Below are positions 35,038-43,576 of a stretch of 64,000 bases of DNA, in pieces (the stretch's first letter is position 1; each line of letters starts with the position of its first letter). The notes below the pieces were generated by a model. The model saw only the letters and a list, made by a program, of their open reading frames with translations, did not search any database and was not told the origin of the DNA. A program made the position numbers and the translations under genes. The stretch covers positions 186,001-250,000 of the forward strand of contig NZ_CAKLBP010000002.1 of the NCBI RefSeq assembly GCF_920984665.1, written 5' to 3'. Source of the DNA: Pedobacter sp. Leaf170 (GTDB lineage Bacteria; Bacteroidota; Bacteroidia; Sphingobacteriales; Sphingobacteriaceae).

Positions 35038-35196
35038 TTACAAATGCTCCGCCTCATATTTCTCTCCAGCTTTCAGCATCAATTCAATTTGCTTTAAATC
35101 TTCAGCGCTAAGCTCTTCTTTTTCCTGCAATTCAAAAACAGCAATCATGTTGTCTTCGTATTGTTTTTCGGTTTTAATTACGATTTCCTGTGGCAT
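35038..35196 (-). CDS. Small protein resembling only the N-terminal part of HigA-type antitoxins
   Basis: A 52-residue ORF with ATG at 35196 and stop TAA at 35038. It starts MPQEIVIKTEKQYED and ends KAGEKYEAEHL. The pattern I-K-T-E-x-x-Y followed by an acidic helix and a KYEAEH ending is what precedes the helix-turn-helix in many HigA-like antitoxins, but the HTH itself is missing because a stop follows. It begins 6 bases after the cyclo-ligase stop on the same strand, so it is probably co-transcribed. Function unknown. It could be a truncated antitoxin or an independent small protein. Confidence 0.6.
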   Translation of the reverse strand: MPQEIVIKTEKQYEDNMIAVFELQEKEELSAEDLKQIELMLKAGEKYEAEHL

Positions 35197-35202
35197 GATG
35201 TG

Positions 35203-35766
35203 TTAAATAAATTTGATGGTTTCTGTTGGTGTAATGCAGTAATCTAATTTAATGTCGTATTCGTTTACGTCATCAATTTTATCTATTGCAGGCCTCAAAG
35301 ATAAGCCTATTTTTTGAGCATTTATATTTTGCAAAAAACGGTCGTAAAATCCTTTACCGTAGCCAACTCGATAACCCATTTTATCAAAAGCTAAAAGCGG
35401 AATTAAAACCAAATCAACTTCTCCGTTATAAATGTTTCCTTTCTGAGGTTCTAAAATATTGTAAAGATTTTTTTCTAAATCACTAATTCCCATATATTCA
35501 TGATTGGTCATTAAAGCAGTTTCAAAATCTGCTTTGGGCACAATAATTTTAATTTCTGGATGATTTTCTGCAAGCCATTCAGTAATTAAAAAGGTATTTG
35601 GTTCTTTCTTTTCAATGATTGGCAGGAAAATGTGAATGGTTTTAATTGCGCTAAAATCAAGCAGTTTAAATTGTTGCAACAACAACATGCTCTGCCTTTC
35701 ACAATCTTCATCACTTAATAATTTCCGCTCTTTTGAGGCTATTTTTCTTATCTCCGATTTAAGCAT
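35203..35766 (-). CDS. 5-formyltetrahydrofolate cyclo-ligase
   Basis: From ATG 35766 (MLKSEIRKIAS) it has 187 residues. An ORF start 33 bases upstream is rejected because it lies within the promoter. It uses ATP to convert 5-formyl-THF to 5,10-methenyl-THF in the cytoplasm. The N-terminal KSEIRK...SKERKLLS binds phosphate; the C-terminal motif is DLVLIPLLAFDKMGYRVGYGKGFYDRFL. The folate link is consistent with formimidoyl and one-carbon metabolism of the nearby hut genes, but they are on the other strand. Confidence 0.94.
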   Translation of the reverse strand: MLKSEIRKIASKERKLLSDEDCERQSMLLLQQFKLLDFSAIKTIHIFLPIIEKKEPNTFLITEWLAENHPEIKIIVPKADFETALMTNHEYMGISDLEKNLYNILEPQKGNIYNGEVDLVLIPLLAFDKMGYRVGYGKGFYDRFLQNINAQKIGLSLRPAIDKIDDVNEYDIKLDYCITPTETIKFI

Positions 35767-35771
35767 AATGG

Positions 35772-35800
35772 CAAATTTAATAATTTTTACCAAGGCCAAA
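35772..35800 (-). promoter_or_regulatory. Promoter of the 5-formyl-THF cyclo-ligase gene
   Basis: On the minus strand: TTTG (35800-35797), 17 bases, TAAATTTG (35779-35772). The ATG at 35766 lies 5 bases after the -7 element, so the mRNA should be almost leaderless. This decides the start. Confidence 0.75.
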
Positions 35801-35867
35801 GTTTATGGTTGTAACGGAAATCACTATAAAATAATCACTTTGTAAACATTTAAACTAAATATGTCAA

Positions 35868-35900
35868 TTTGTCACTTTTAATTTTATTTGTGTATTTTTG
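35868..35900 (+). promoter_or_regulatory. Promoter of miaB
   Basis: TTTG (35868-35871), 21 bases, TATTTTTG (35893-35900), within the Bacteroidota consensus. It covers the upstream TTG codon in frame with miaB, which supports ATG 35925 as the start. Confidence 0.7.
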
Positions 35901-35924
35901 CAATCCCAAAATGTTTTTAAAGGA

Positions 35925-37340
35925 ATGATTGATTTACAAGTACAGGATAAAACACACGACGAGGCCAGGCAAGGTGAAGCTTTAATTTTAGAAGCCCCAA
36001 TTAAAGCCGATGCCCGTAAATTATATATTGAAAGTTATGGTTGTGCAATGAATTTCGCCGATAGTGAAATTGTAGCTTCCATTCTTTCAGAAACTGGATT
36101 TGAAACCACTGGAGATTATCATCAGGCAGATGTGATTTTCATTAATACTTGTTCAATTCGTGAAAACGCAGAAACAAGGGTAAGAAATCGTCTTTCGCAA
36201 TTTGGGGTAGAAAAACGCCGTAATCCAAAGTTAATTGTAGGGGTTTTAGGTTGTATGGCAGAACGTTTAAAATCTAAATTTTTAGAAGAAGAACGTTTAG
36301 TTGATGTTGTGGTAGGTCCGGATGCTTACCGCGATTTGCCTAACCTTATAGAACAAGTCGAAAGCGGACATAAAGCGGTTAATGTTTTATTATCCCGCGA
36401 GGAAACTTATGCCGATATTAGTCCGGTACGTTTAAACAGTAATGGCATTACTGCTTTTATTTCGATTACCCGTGGCTGTAACAATATGTGTTCGTTTTGC
36501 GTAGTGCCTTTTACCCGCGGGCGGGAACGCAGCCGCGATGCACACTCGATTATTGAAGAAGCTAGAACACTTTTCGAAGCCGGATACCGTGAAGTTACAC
36601 TTCTAGGGCAAAACGTAGATTCATATACATGGACATCAGAAGATGGGGCTGAAACGGTAAACTTTGCTCAGCTTTTGGAGCAAACGGCATTGGTTAGTCC
36701 CGATTTAAGAGTTCGTTTTTCTACTTCGCACCCTAAAGATATTACCGATGAGGTTTTACATACCATCGCCAAATACGATAACATTTGCAACTATATCCAT
36801 TTACCGGTGCAATCTGGTAATACCCGTGTTTTGGAGTTAATGAACAGAACTTACACCCGCGAATGGTACATCAATCGAATCGATGCGATTAGAAATATTA
36901 TTCCTGGTTGTGCAATTTCTACAGATATTATTGCCGGTTTTTGTACCGAAACGGAAGAAGAGCATCAGGAAACGTTAAGCATGATGGATTATGTTCAGTA
37001 TGATTTTGCATATAACTTCACCTATTCTGAGCGACCAGGAACTTTGGCGGCTCGTAAACTGGAGGATGATATTCCGGAGGATGTTAAAAAGCGCCGCTTA
37101 GCTGAGATTTTAGCAAAGCAACAAGCACATTCGTTAATGCGTTTGCAGGAATGGGTTGGTAAAACGGTTCGCGTTTTAATTGAAGGTACATCAAAAAAAT
37201 CAGATAAAGATTATTGTGGAAGAGGCGATAGCGGAGCGATGGCAATTTTCCCAGCGATAGAAGGCGTTAAACCTGGTCAGTATGCAAATGTTTACATTGA
37301 AAGATGTACTTCAGCTACGCTGATAGGAAAGATAGTTTAG
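35925..37340 (+). CDS. miaB: tRNA-2-methylthio-N6-dimethylallyladenosine synthase
   Basis: A 471-residue radical-SAM methylthiotransferase that modifies A37 of UNN-decoding tRNAs. The UPF0004 domain carries three cluster Cys: [23 protein letters not shown] and [10 protein letters not shown]. The radical-SAM CxxxCxxC is in [25 protein letters not shown]-terminal TRAM domain begins at [15 protein letters not shown] 35925 follows GGA closely; the earlier TTG lies in the promoter. It heads a block of envelope and folding genes on the plus strand, separated from the next by a repeat. Confidence 0.97.
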   Translation: MIDLQVQDKTHDEARQGEALILEAPIKADARKLYIESYGCAMNFADSEIVASILSETGFETTGDYHQADVIFINTCSIRENAETRVRNRLSQFGVEKRRNPKLIVGVLGCMAERLKSKFLEEERLVDVVVGPDAYRDLPNLIEQVESGHKAVNVLLSREETYADISPVRLNSNGITAFISITRGCNNMCSFCVVPFTRGRERSRDAHSIIEEARTLFEAGYREVTLLGQNVDSYTWTSEDGAETVNFAQLLEQTALVSPDLRVRFSTSHPKDITDEVLHTIAKYDNICNYIHLPVQSGNTRVLELMNRTYTREWYINRIDAIRNIIPGCAISTDIIAGFCTETEEEHQETLSMMDYVQYDFAYNFTYSERPGTLAARKLEDDIPEDVKKRRLAEILAKQQAHSLMRLQEWVGKTVRVLIEGTSKKSDKDYCGRGDSGAMAIFPAIEGVKPGQYANVYIERCTSATLIGKIV

Positions 37341-37346
37341 TGTTTT

Positions 37347-37427
37347 CGTCATTGCGAGGCACGAAGCAATCTTAATGCGGTTGCTTTAACCTAATTTGTA
37401 AGATTTGCTTCGTGCCTCGAAATGACG
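37347..37427. repeat. Dispersed palindromic intergenic repeat (GCGAGGCACG type)
   Basis: CGTCATTGCGAGGCACGAAG faces CTTCGTGCCTCGAAATGACG, with AAGCAATCTTA facing TAAGATTTGCTT inside. The stem is nearly perfect over about 30 pairs. Between miaB and the sigma-54 activator gene. Confidence 0.9.
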
Positions 37428-37458
37428 GAGTTGGTTTGTTAATACTTGATACTAAAGA

Positions 37459-38703
37459 ATGGATACACAAAATATTAAACAACGATTCGGGATTATTGGT
37501 AATTCGCCATTGCTTAATCGTGCCATAGATATTGCCAGTCAGGTTGCGCCAACGGATATGTCGGTTTTAATTACCGGCGAAAGTGGTAGTGGTAAAGAGG
37601 TTTTTTCGCAAATTATCCATCAAATGAGTGCCCGCAAGCATGGTGCTTTTATCGCCGTTAATTGCGGGGCCATTCCGGAAGGGACCATAGATTCAGAACT
37701 ATTCGGACATGAAAAAGGCTCTTTTACAGGAGCTCACGAGGCCCGGAAAGGTTATTTTGAGGTAGCAAACGGCGGTACAATATTTTTAGATGAGGTTGCT
37801 GAATTACCACTTGGAACTCAGGCTCGTTTATTAAGAATTTTAGAAAGCGGCGAATATTTACGCGTGGGTTCATCTAAAGTGCAGAAAACCGATGTTCGTA
37901 TTATTGCAGCAACAAATGTTGATGTTTATAATCGTGTTAAAAACGGAAAATTTCGTGAAGACTTATACTACAGATTAAACACGGTTCCGTTACGAATTCC
38001 TGCTTTACAAGAACGTAAAGAAGATATTTATTTACTTTTCAGAAAATTTGCTGCCGATTTCAGCGATAAATATCGTTCGCCAGGTTTGCAGTTAGAGCCC
38101 GAGGCAGTTCAGATTTTAACCAATTACAGCTGGCCGGGAAATGTTCGCCAGTTAAAAAATATTGCCGAGCAAATTTGCGTATTAGAAAAAGATAGAAACG
38201 TTACCGCACAAGCAATTTTAAACTATATTCCAAATGAAGCCGGCAGCAATTTGCCAATGGCGATAAATGCGCAATCAAAAGAAGATTTTACAGAAAGAGA
38301 TATTTTGTATAAAGTGCTTTTTGATATGAAGAAGGATATGGTGGAGCTTAAAAAACTGGTTGCTGAGATTATCCAGCATGGCGGAAATACGGCTACTGTT
38401 TTGGCTGATAACCCTCAATATATTAATCAGCTTTATAGAGATGTAGAGTTACCGGCCGGCCAAGAACACGCCTTTACCATACAGCACCCGGCGCCAAACA
38501 ACAACATCAATAACAACAATAATTCTGATTATTTTGCACATGATGCTGAAGAAATTGAAGAATCTTTATCGTTGGTAGATAAGGAATCGGATTTAATTAA
38601 GAAAGCATTAAAAAAGCATAAGGGAAAAAGAAAGTTTGCGGCACAGGAGTTAGGAATATCAGAGCGAACGCTTTACAGAAAGATTAAAGAACTAAATTTG
38701 TAA
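37459..38703 (+). CDS. Sigma-54-dependent transcriptional activator lacking a receiver domain
   Basis: A 414-residue protein that begins directly with the AAA+ domain (about 15-240): Walker A GESGSGKEVFS, sigma-54-contacting loop GSFTGAHEARKGYFE (GAFTGA variant with Ser), Walker B GGTIFLDEVAELP, and sensor segment FREDLYYRLNTVPLRIP. After a linker with Asn-rich stretch (NNNINNNNN near 350), a Fis-type HTH lies at 385-412 (FAAQELGISERTLYRKIKEL). Activity control must come from a partner. It sits upstream of lptE-like, secG and groESL genes. Confidence 0.94.
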   Translation: MDTQNIKQRFGIIGNSPLLNRAIDIASQVAPTDMSVLITGESGSGKEVFSQIIHQMSARKHGAFIAVNCGAIPEGTIDSELFGHEKGSFTGAHEARKGYFEVANGGTIFLDEVAELPLGTQARLLRILESGEYLRVGSSKVQKTDVRIIAATNVDVYNRVKNGKFREDLYYRLNTVPLRIPALQERKEDIYLLFRKFAADFSDKYRSPGLQLEPEAVQILTNYSWPGNVRQLKNIAEQICVLEKDRNVTAQAILNYIPNEAGSNLPMAINAQSKEDFTERDILYKVLFDMKKDMVELKKLVAEIIQHGGNTATVLADNPQYINQLYRDVELPAGQEHAFTIQHPAPNNNINNNNNSDYFAHDAEEIEESLSLVDKESDLIKKALKKHKGKRKFAAQELGISERTLYRKIKELNL

Positions 38704-38741
38704 AGCCATCATCCATCCTTGTTCAAACTGAATTTATCAAA

Positions 38742-39245
38742 ATGAGAATTAAAATATTTGCACTTTTTTTAACCGCCATCCTAAGCTCATGTGCCTATAC
38801 ATTTAGCGGGGCATCAACCGAAGGTTTAAAAACAGTTACGGTTCGTTTTTTTGAAAATACGGCACCGCTGGTTGTACCTACTTTGAGCCAGAATTTTACA
38901 GAGGCATTAAAATCTCGGATAAGAACGCAAACTAAACTGAGCATTACGCCGAATGATGGCGATGCAATATTTGAAGGTAAAATTACAGGTTATGATATTA
39001 AACCGGTGGCTTTAACCTCTAGCAGAACACCAACGGCTTCAAACAACCGCTTAACCATTACCATTTCTGTTAAGTACAAAAACAATATTGAAGGCCACGA
39101 AAAGGAGAGTTTTGAAGAAAGTTTTACCCGTTTTTTTGACTTCCCTTTGGGTGGGTCTTTGCAAGCCGTACAGCCACAGGCTATAGAGAACATAAATAAA
39201 CAATTAACCGAAGATATTTTTAACCGTGCCTTTGCGCAGTGGTAG
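38742..39245 (+). CDS. lptE: LptE-like LPS-assembly lipoprotein
   Basis: A 167-residue lipoprotein with signal sequence ending in lipobox LSSC (Cys17), then AYTFSGAS. The core strands include KTVTVRFFENTAPLVVPTLSQNFTEALKSRI and the C-terminal AIENINKQLTEDIFNRAFAQW helix, as in the Bacteroidota LptE family. It would plug LptD in the outer membrane for LPS insertion. It lies 38 bases after the sigma-54 activator and 53 before the next gene. LptD is not in the window. Confidence 0.85.
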   Translation: MRIKIFALFLTAILSSCAYTFSGASTEGLKTVTVRFFENTAPLVVPTLSQNFTEALKSRIRTQTKLSITPNDGDAIFEGKITGYDIKPVALTSSRTPTASNNRLTITISVKYKNNIEGHEKESFEESFTRFFDFPLGGSLQAVQPQAIENINKQLTEDIFNRAFAQW

Positions 39246-39298
39246 CTAAAAATTTTAAAAATCGACTTCAATTTTTAACTTAGTAGCAAACCTCAACA

Positions 39299-40390
39299 AT
39301 GAATAACAAACAGCTTCTTACAGATTTATTGGCTCAACCCGGAAAAGTAAGGAAGACACACGCGTCGGCATTGTTGGATATGTTGGCACAATACCCTTAT
39401 GCACAGCCTATTCATTTACTTTTAGCAAAAGCTGATGCTGAGTTTGTTCCGAAGGCTGCTTTGTATAGTAATGGCAATGTTTTGTACAATATTTTGCAGG
39501 AAGCCGAAGTAGAGGATGAAATTGTTGTTGAAGAAATTGAGCAGCAGCAGAAAATTGAAGATGCAGAAACAACTGCGGCAAAAGTTTTACCTGAGATAGA
39601 AACTTTTGAAGCTGAATATATTGAATTAGAAGAGGAGCCTGAGGTTTTTGAAGAAATTGGCGAGGTGCAGACGATTGCAAAACCAATTACTGAAGCTAGT
39701 GTTGCTACGCAAATTGCCGAAGAAGAATTTCAAACAGAAATTAAGGATGAAGATTATATTGAAAGTGTAGTTTCTTCTGATTTCTTTGCCTTTGAGAAAA
39801 AGTTAAGTACCGATGTGGTTGCTATAGCTCCGGATATTGAAACTGTAATTCCCGATGAGCCTGAAAATAGCTATTTATCAAAATATGATGATGATAAAAT
39901 GCCGTACACTTTCTTATGGTGGCTTGCTAAAACCAGAAAAGAGCATGAGCAGATATTTCAACCTTATGCACAGCCTAGTGCTGCTGTTGTAAAGCAACCA
40001 GAAGTTAAACCTCAACAACAAGCTGCCTTTCAGCAGCAATATGTTGAGCATATTTTTCACATTCAAACACCTTTTGAAGTTGCTGATCATTTGGCTGAAT
40101 ATCCTTCTGCAGAAGTAAAAGATGTTAAAGGTGCTGAAATTATAGAGCGGTTTTTGAAGGAAGACCCAACCATAAAAGCGCCAAAACCAGAACAGATAGA
40201 TAATGAAAATAAGGCGAAAAAAAGCGCTGAAGACCATTACGACTTAGTTTCGGAAACACTGGCAAAGATTTACATAGAACAAATGCTTTACCACAAGGCC
40301 ATAGATACTTATAAAAAATTAAGTTTGAAATATCCAGAAAAAAGTGGTTACTTTGCCGACCTTATCCAATCTATAGAAAAGAAATTATAA
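39299..40390 (+). CDS. Acidic protein with C-terminal TPR-like helices, function unknown
   Basis: A 363-residue cytoplasmic protein without signal peptide. The N-terminus (1-60) is basic to neutral with LLTDLLAQPGKVRKTHAS. Residues 65-190 are strikingly Glu-rich (EEPEVFEEIGEVQ). A central FLWWLAKTRKEHEQIF motif recurs in Bacteroidota homologues as I recall them. The C-terminus has TPR-like helices (LAKIYIEQMLYHKAIDTYKKLSLKYPEKSG, in parts). It is 13 bases before secG, in the same block as lptE. It may be a scaffold, but no function is claimed. Confidence 0.75.
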   Translation: MNNKQLLTDLLAQPGKVRKTHASALLDMLAQYPYAQPIHLLLAKADAEFVPKAALYSNGNVLYNILQEAEVEDEIVVEEIEQQQKIEDAETTAAKVLPEIETFEAEYIELEEEPEVFEEIGEVQTIAKPITEASVATQIAEEEFQTEIKDEDYIESVVSSDFFAFEKKLSTDVVAIAPDIETVIPDEPENSYLSKYDDDKMPYTFLWWLAKTRKEHEQIFQPYAQPSAAVVKQPEVKPQQQAAFQQQYVEHIFHIQTPFEVADHLAEYPSAEVKDVKGAEIIERFLKEDPTIKAPKPEQIDNENKAKKSAEDHYDLVSETLAKIYIEQMLYHKAIDTYKKLSLKYPEKSGYFADLIQSIEKKL

Positions 40391-40403
40391 AATATATTTT
40401 ATC

Positions 40404-40760
40404 ATGATAACCCTTTTAATCATTTTATTAATCGTTGCGTGTGTAGCTTTAGGCTTATTTGTTTTAGTACAAAACCCTAAAGGTGGTGGTTTAGCAACAG
40501 GTGGAGGTACCAGCAATATGTTTGGTGTGCAACGTACAGGCGATGTTTTAGAAAAAGGATCGTGGATTTTGTTAGCCGTTATTGTTGTTTTAACATTAGG
40601 TATTACTACTATAGGGAAATCAGGCGGCTCAGCAGCAACTGGCAACACAGAATTACAGGAACGTTTAAACAAAATGCCTACACCTTCTCCAATTGGTGGT
40701 GGCGCAACTAAAAGTGCAACTCCGGTTGCTCCTGCTCCGGCAGATACAACTAAGAAATAG
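40404..40760 (+). CDS. secG: Preprotein translocase subunit SecG
   Basis: A 118-residue inner-membrane subunit of the Sec translocon. The first helix (1-22) is followed by the loop QNPKGGGLATGGG...NMFGVQRTGDVLEKGSW, a strong SecG signature, and a second helix (52-72). The tail is Pro/Ala-rich. It is 13 bases after the TPR-like gene and closed by a terminator, so it is the last gene of this operon. Confidence 0.96.
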   Translation: MITLLIILLIVACVALGLFVLVQNPKGGGLATGGGTSNMFGVQRTGDVLEKGSWILLAVIVVLTLGITTIGKSGGSAATGNTELQERLNKMPTPSPIGGGATKSATPVAPAPADTTKK

Positions 40761-40781
40761 TTTAAGCAAACAAAGTATTTT

Positions 40782-40813
40782 AAAAAGCTTTCCTCAAAAG
40801 GGAAAGCTTTTTT
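40782..40813 (+). terminator. Rho-independent terminator after secG
   Basis: A perfect 12-bp stem AAAAAGCTTTCC/GGAAAGCTTTTT with a 7-base loop, ending in a T run, 21 bases after the secG stop. Confidence 0.93.
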
Positions 40814-40916
40814 CGTTAAAATACAATTATATTCTTCTAAAGATAAGTTGGTTATAACTAAAGGCTATGAACACAAATTCCCCTGATAAATTTTTATAAA
40901 GCATATGCAATTCACT

Positions 40917-40942
40917 GCAGGCTGCTTTAGCTGCCTGTTTTT
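40917..40942 (+). terminator. Second terminator-like hairpin upstream of groES
   Basis: CAGGC-T-GC-TTTA-GC-T-GCCTG followed by TTTTTA. Two stems flank a single T-T mismatch. It may end a short transcript starting after the secG terminator or act as an attenuator. Confidence 0.6.
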
Positions 40943-41143
40943 ATGTGGCAATACGGCTTCAGCCAAATAACGTTTACCTAAATCCAATTGCAGCGAAAAG
41001 CTGAGCCAACCCGAACCAAAATGCAACCGATGTTCTTTCCCAAATCATAATTAACTGCGAATTTTTTTCATAAGCTCTGCCAAGCTGACACGCAACACTC
41101 TGTATTGGTTTGAAAAATTGGCAAATTTGTCCCTAGATGCTGC

Positions 41144-41159
41144 TTGGCATAATAAGTGT
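41144..41159 (+). promoter_or_regulatory. Possible -24/-12-like promoter of groES
   Basis: TTGGCAT...GTGT has the GG, 10 bases, GT layout of a sigma-54 promoter whose -12 element is one base from consensus GC. It lies 55 bases before the groES ATG. Weak evidence. Confidence 0.25.
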
Positions 41160-41213
41160 TAATTGTATGCTTAGTTAAAAAACTTAAATCAAAATAAAAA
41201 ATTAATAAAAGTT

Positions 41214-41504
41214 ATGGCGTTAAACCTAAAACCAATTGCTGGCAGTTCGAACAGAGTTATTGTTGAACCAGCTGCGGCAGAAGAAAAAACTGCATCGGGT
41301 TTGTATATCCCTGATACTGCAAAAGAAAAACCATCTAAAGGAACTGTAGTTTCTGTTTCTGAAGAAGATTCTGAAGGTAAAAAAGCTAGTGTAAAAGTTG
41401 GCGATGTTGTAATTTATGGTAAATACGGTGGTACCGAATTCCCTTACGAAGGTAAAGATTACCTAATTATGCGTGAAACTGATATCTACGCTGTTGTAGG
41501 ATAA
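41214..41504 (+). CDS. groES: Co-chaperonin GroES
   Basis: A 96-residue protein of normal length. It has the cap fold with the N-terminal NLKPIAGSSNRVIVEPAAAEEKTASGLYIPDTA, where the mobile loop contacts GroEL, then KPSKGTVVSVSEE and DVVIYGKYGGTEFPYEGKDYLIMRETDIYAVV. It forms the heptameric lid of GroEL in the cytoplasm. The groEL gene follows after 86 bases. Confidence 0.98.
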   Translation: MALNLKPIAGSSNRVIVEPAAAEEKTASGLYIPDTAKEKPSKGTVVSVSEEDSEGKKASVKVGDVVIYGKYGGTEFPYEGKDYLIMRETDIYAVVG

Positions 41505-41590
41505 TTATAAGTTAAAATTAGAAAGTTAAAAGTTGAAAGATGACGCGATTAAAATGATCGTAAATCATAATTCTAAAATCTTAAATCAAA

Positions 41591-43228
41591 ATGTCAAAAC
41601 AAGTAAAATATAACGTGGAAGCACGCGACGCCCTGAAACGTGGTGTTGATATCTTAGCTAATGCAGTAAAAGTAACTTTAGGTCCGAAAGGCCGTAATGT
41701 TATTATCGATAAAAAATTCGGTTCTCCGGCTATCACTAAAGATGGTGTTACGGTTGCTAAAGAAATCGAATTGAAAGATGCGGTTGAAAACATGGGTGCA
41801 CAAATGGTTAAAGAAGTAGCTTCAAAAACAGCCGATATTGCTGGTGATGGAACTACAACTGCAACAGTTTTGGCTCAGGCAATTATTACAACAGGTATTA
41901 AAAACGTTGCTGCGGGTGCAAATCCAATGGATTTAAAACGCGGTATCGATAAAGCTGTTGCTGCTGTTGTGGCTAACTTAAGAGAGCAATCTCAAACAGT
42001 TGGTGAAGACAATAACAAAATTAAACAAGTTGCATCTATCTCCGCAAATAACGATGAGGTTATCGGTTCGTTAATTGCTGAGGCAATGAGTAAAGTTGGT
42101 AAAGATGGTGTAATAACTGTTGAAGAAGCAAAAGGTACTGAAACTGAGGTTAAAACAGTTGAAGGTATGCAATTCGACAGAGGTTATTTATCTCCGTACT
42201 TTGTTACCAATGCAGATAAAATGGAAGCTGAATTAGATAATCCTTACATTTTAATCTACGACAAAAAAATCAGCAACATGAAAGAATTGTTGCCGGTTTT
42301 AGAAAAAACTGTTCAAACTGGTAAGCCTTTAGTTATTATTTCTGAAGATTTAGATGGCGAAGCTTTAGCTACTTTAGTAGTTAACAAAATCCGTGGTTCG
42401 TTAAAAGTTGTTGCGGTTAAAGCTCCAGGTTTTGGTGATAGAAGAAAAGCAATGTTAGAAGACATCGCTATCTTAACTGGTGGTATCGTTGTATCGGAAG
42501 AAAGAGGTTATAAATTAGAAAATGCTGATTTAACTTACTTAGGTTCTGCTGAAAAAGTTGTTGTTGATAAAGACAATACCACTGTAATTAATGGTGCCGG
42601 TAACTCAGAAGATATTAAATCTCGTGTTAGCCAAATTAAAGCTCAAATCGAAACAACTACATCTGATTACGATAAAGAAAAATTACAAGAGCGCTTAGCT
42701 AAATTAGCTGGCGGTGTTGCTGTTCTTTATGTAGGTGCAGCTAGTGAAGTTGAAATGAAAGAGAAAAAAGACCGTGTTGATGATGCTTTACACGCAACTC
42801 GTGCAGCTGTAGAAGAAGGTATTGTTGCAGGTGGTGGTGTTGCCTTCATCCGTGCGGTAGCATCTTTAGCTGATTTAAAAGGCAGCAACGAAGATGAGAA
42901 TACTGGTATTCAAATTATTCGTCGTGCAATTGAAGAGCCATTACGTCAAATTTGCGAAAACGCAGGTATTGAAGGTTCTATTGTAGTACAAAAAGTAAAA
43001 GAAGGTACTGCAGATTTTGGTTACAATGCTCGTACTGATGTTTACGAAAACTTAATTGGTGCTGGTGTTATCGACCCAACTAAAGTTTCTCGTGTAGCTT
43101 TAGAAAATGCGGCATCTATTGCAGCTATGTTATTAACAACAGAAGTTGTTTTGGCAGACGAGCCTGAAGAAGGTGGTGCAGCAGCTCATCCTCCAATGGG
43201 TGGCGGCGGCATGGGCGGCATGATGTAA
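41591..43228 (+). CDS. groEL: Chaperonin GroEL
   Basis: A 545-residue ATP-dependent folding chaperonin, full length. It starts [20 protein letters not shown]. The nucleotide-binding [12 protein letters not shown] and [13 protein letters not shown] motifs, the apical region [19 protein letters not shown] and the C-terminal Gly/Met repeat [10 protein letters not shown] are all present. It is co-transcribed with groES and followed by a strong terminator. Confidence 0.99.
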   Translation: MSKQVKYNVEARDALKRGVDILANAVKVTLGPKGRNVIIDKKFGSPAITKDGVTVAKEIELKDAVENMGAQMVKEVASKTADIAGDGTTTATVLAQAIITTGIKNVAAGANPMDLKRGIDKAVAAVVANLREQSQTVGEDNNKIKQVASISANNDEVIGSLIAEAMSKVGKDGVITVEEAKGTETEVKTVEGMQFDRGYLSPYFVTNADKMEAELDNPYILIYDKKISNMKELLPVLEKTVQTGKPLVIISEDLDGEALATLVVNKIRGSLKVVAVKAPGFGDRRKAMLEDIAILTGGIVVSEERGYKLENADLTYLGSAEKVVVDKDNTTVINGAGNSEDIKSRVSQIKAQIETTTSDYDKEKLQERLAKLAGGVAVLYVGAASEVEMKEKKDRVDDALHATRAAVEEGIVAGGGVAFIRAVASLADLKGSNEDENTGIQIIRRAIEEPLRQICENAGIEGSIVVQKVKEGTADFGYNARTDVYENLIGAGVIDPTKVSRVALENAASIAAMLLTTEVVLADEPEEGGAAAHPPMGGGGMGGMM

Positions 43229-43295
43229 CAAAAATTGAAAGAGAAAAGTTGAAGGTTGCAAGTATTGCAAAAAACTTTAAACTTTTACATTATAG

Positions 43296-43331
43296 AAATC
43301 CCTCAGAACTTTAGTTTTGAGGGATTTTTTT
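43296..43331 (+). terminator. Rho-independent terminator after groEL
   Basis: A perfect 10-bp stem AAATCCCTCA/TGAGGGATTT with a 12-base loop and a T run, 67 bases after the groEL stop. Confidence 0.92.
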
Positions 43332-43392
43332 ATTTAAAAATCTCTTGAAATGCATTTGGAAGGGTTTTGATAGCTAATTACTTGGCTTTCGT

Positions 43393-43478
43393 GTAAAATT
43401 TTAGATAGATCGATACGGATTAGATAGATTTGAACTGTAAAAACTATTGAAGATTATCCCTATCGAACAAAATTTTAC
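43393..43478. repeat. Interrupted inverted repeat upstream of the PKD surface protein gene
   Basis: GTAAAATTTT (43393-43402) and TCGATA (43410-43415) face TATCGA (43461-43466) and AAAATTTTAC (43469-43478). No ORF crosses it. With the hairpin at 43547 it accounts for most structure in the 348-base gap after groEL. Confidence 0.6.
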
Positions 43479-43546
43479 CAAACAAACTGATTTAACATAA
43501 GTCTTAGCGGCGCTATCAATTTGTCGTGCTTTTTTGTGAAGGAATT

Positions 43547-43573
43547 TCTTTAATAATCCCCTATTATTAAAGA
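43547..43573 (+). promoter_or_regulatory. Perfect hairpin directly before the PKD protein start codon
   Basis: TCTTTAATAAT and ATTATTAAAGA form a perfect 11-bp stem around CCCCT, ending 3 bases before the ATG at 43577. In mRNA it would occupy the ribosome binding region; as DNA it could be an operator. Confidence 0.65.
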
Positions 43574-43576
43574 TTT

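Larger units (their letters stand above)
40814..41213. other. 400-base intergenic region upstream of groES, no gene seen
   Basis: I find no ORF above 25 codons that looks real. The region holds a second terminator-like hairpin (40917-40942) and a TTGGCA-containing sequence (41144-41159) that may be a promoter for groES. The region between 40943 and 41140 shows nothing I can name. Confidence 0.55.

Noticed and set aside
39914..40237. Minus-strand ORF of 107 codons inside the acidic TPR-like gene
   Set aside because: Phe/Leu-rich translation of the opposite strand of Glu/Lys-rich DNA, with no signal or motif.
41040..41210. CIRCE operator upstream of groES
   Set aside because: No TTAGCACTC-N9-GAGTGCTAA or near match was found.
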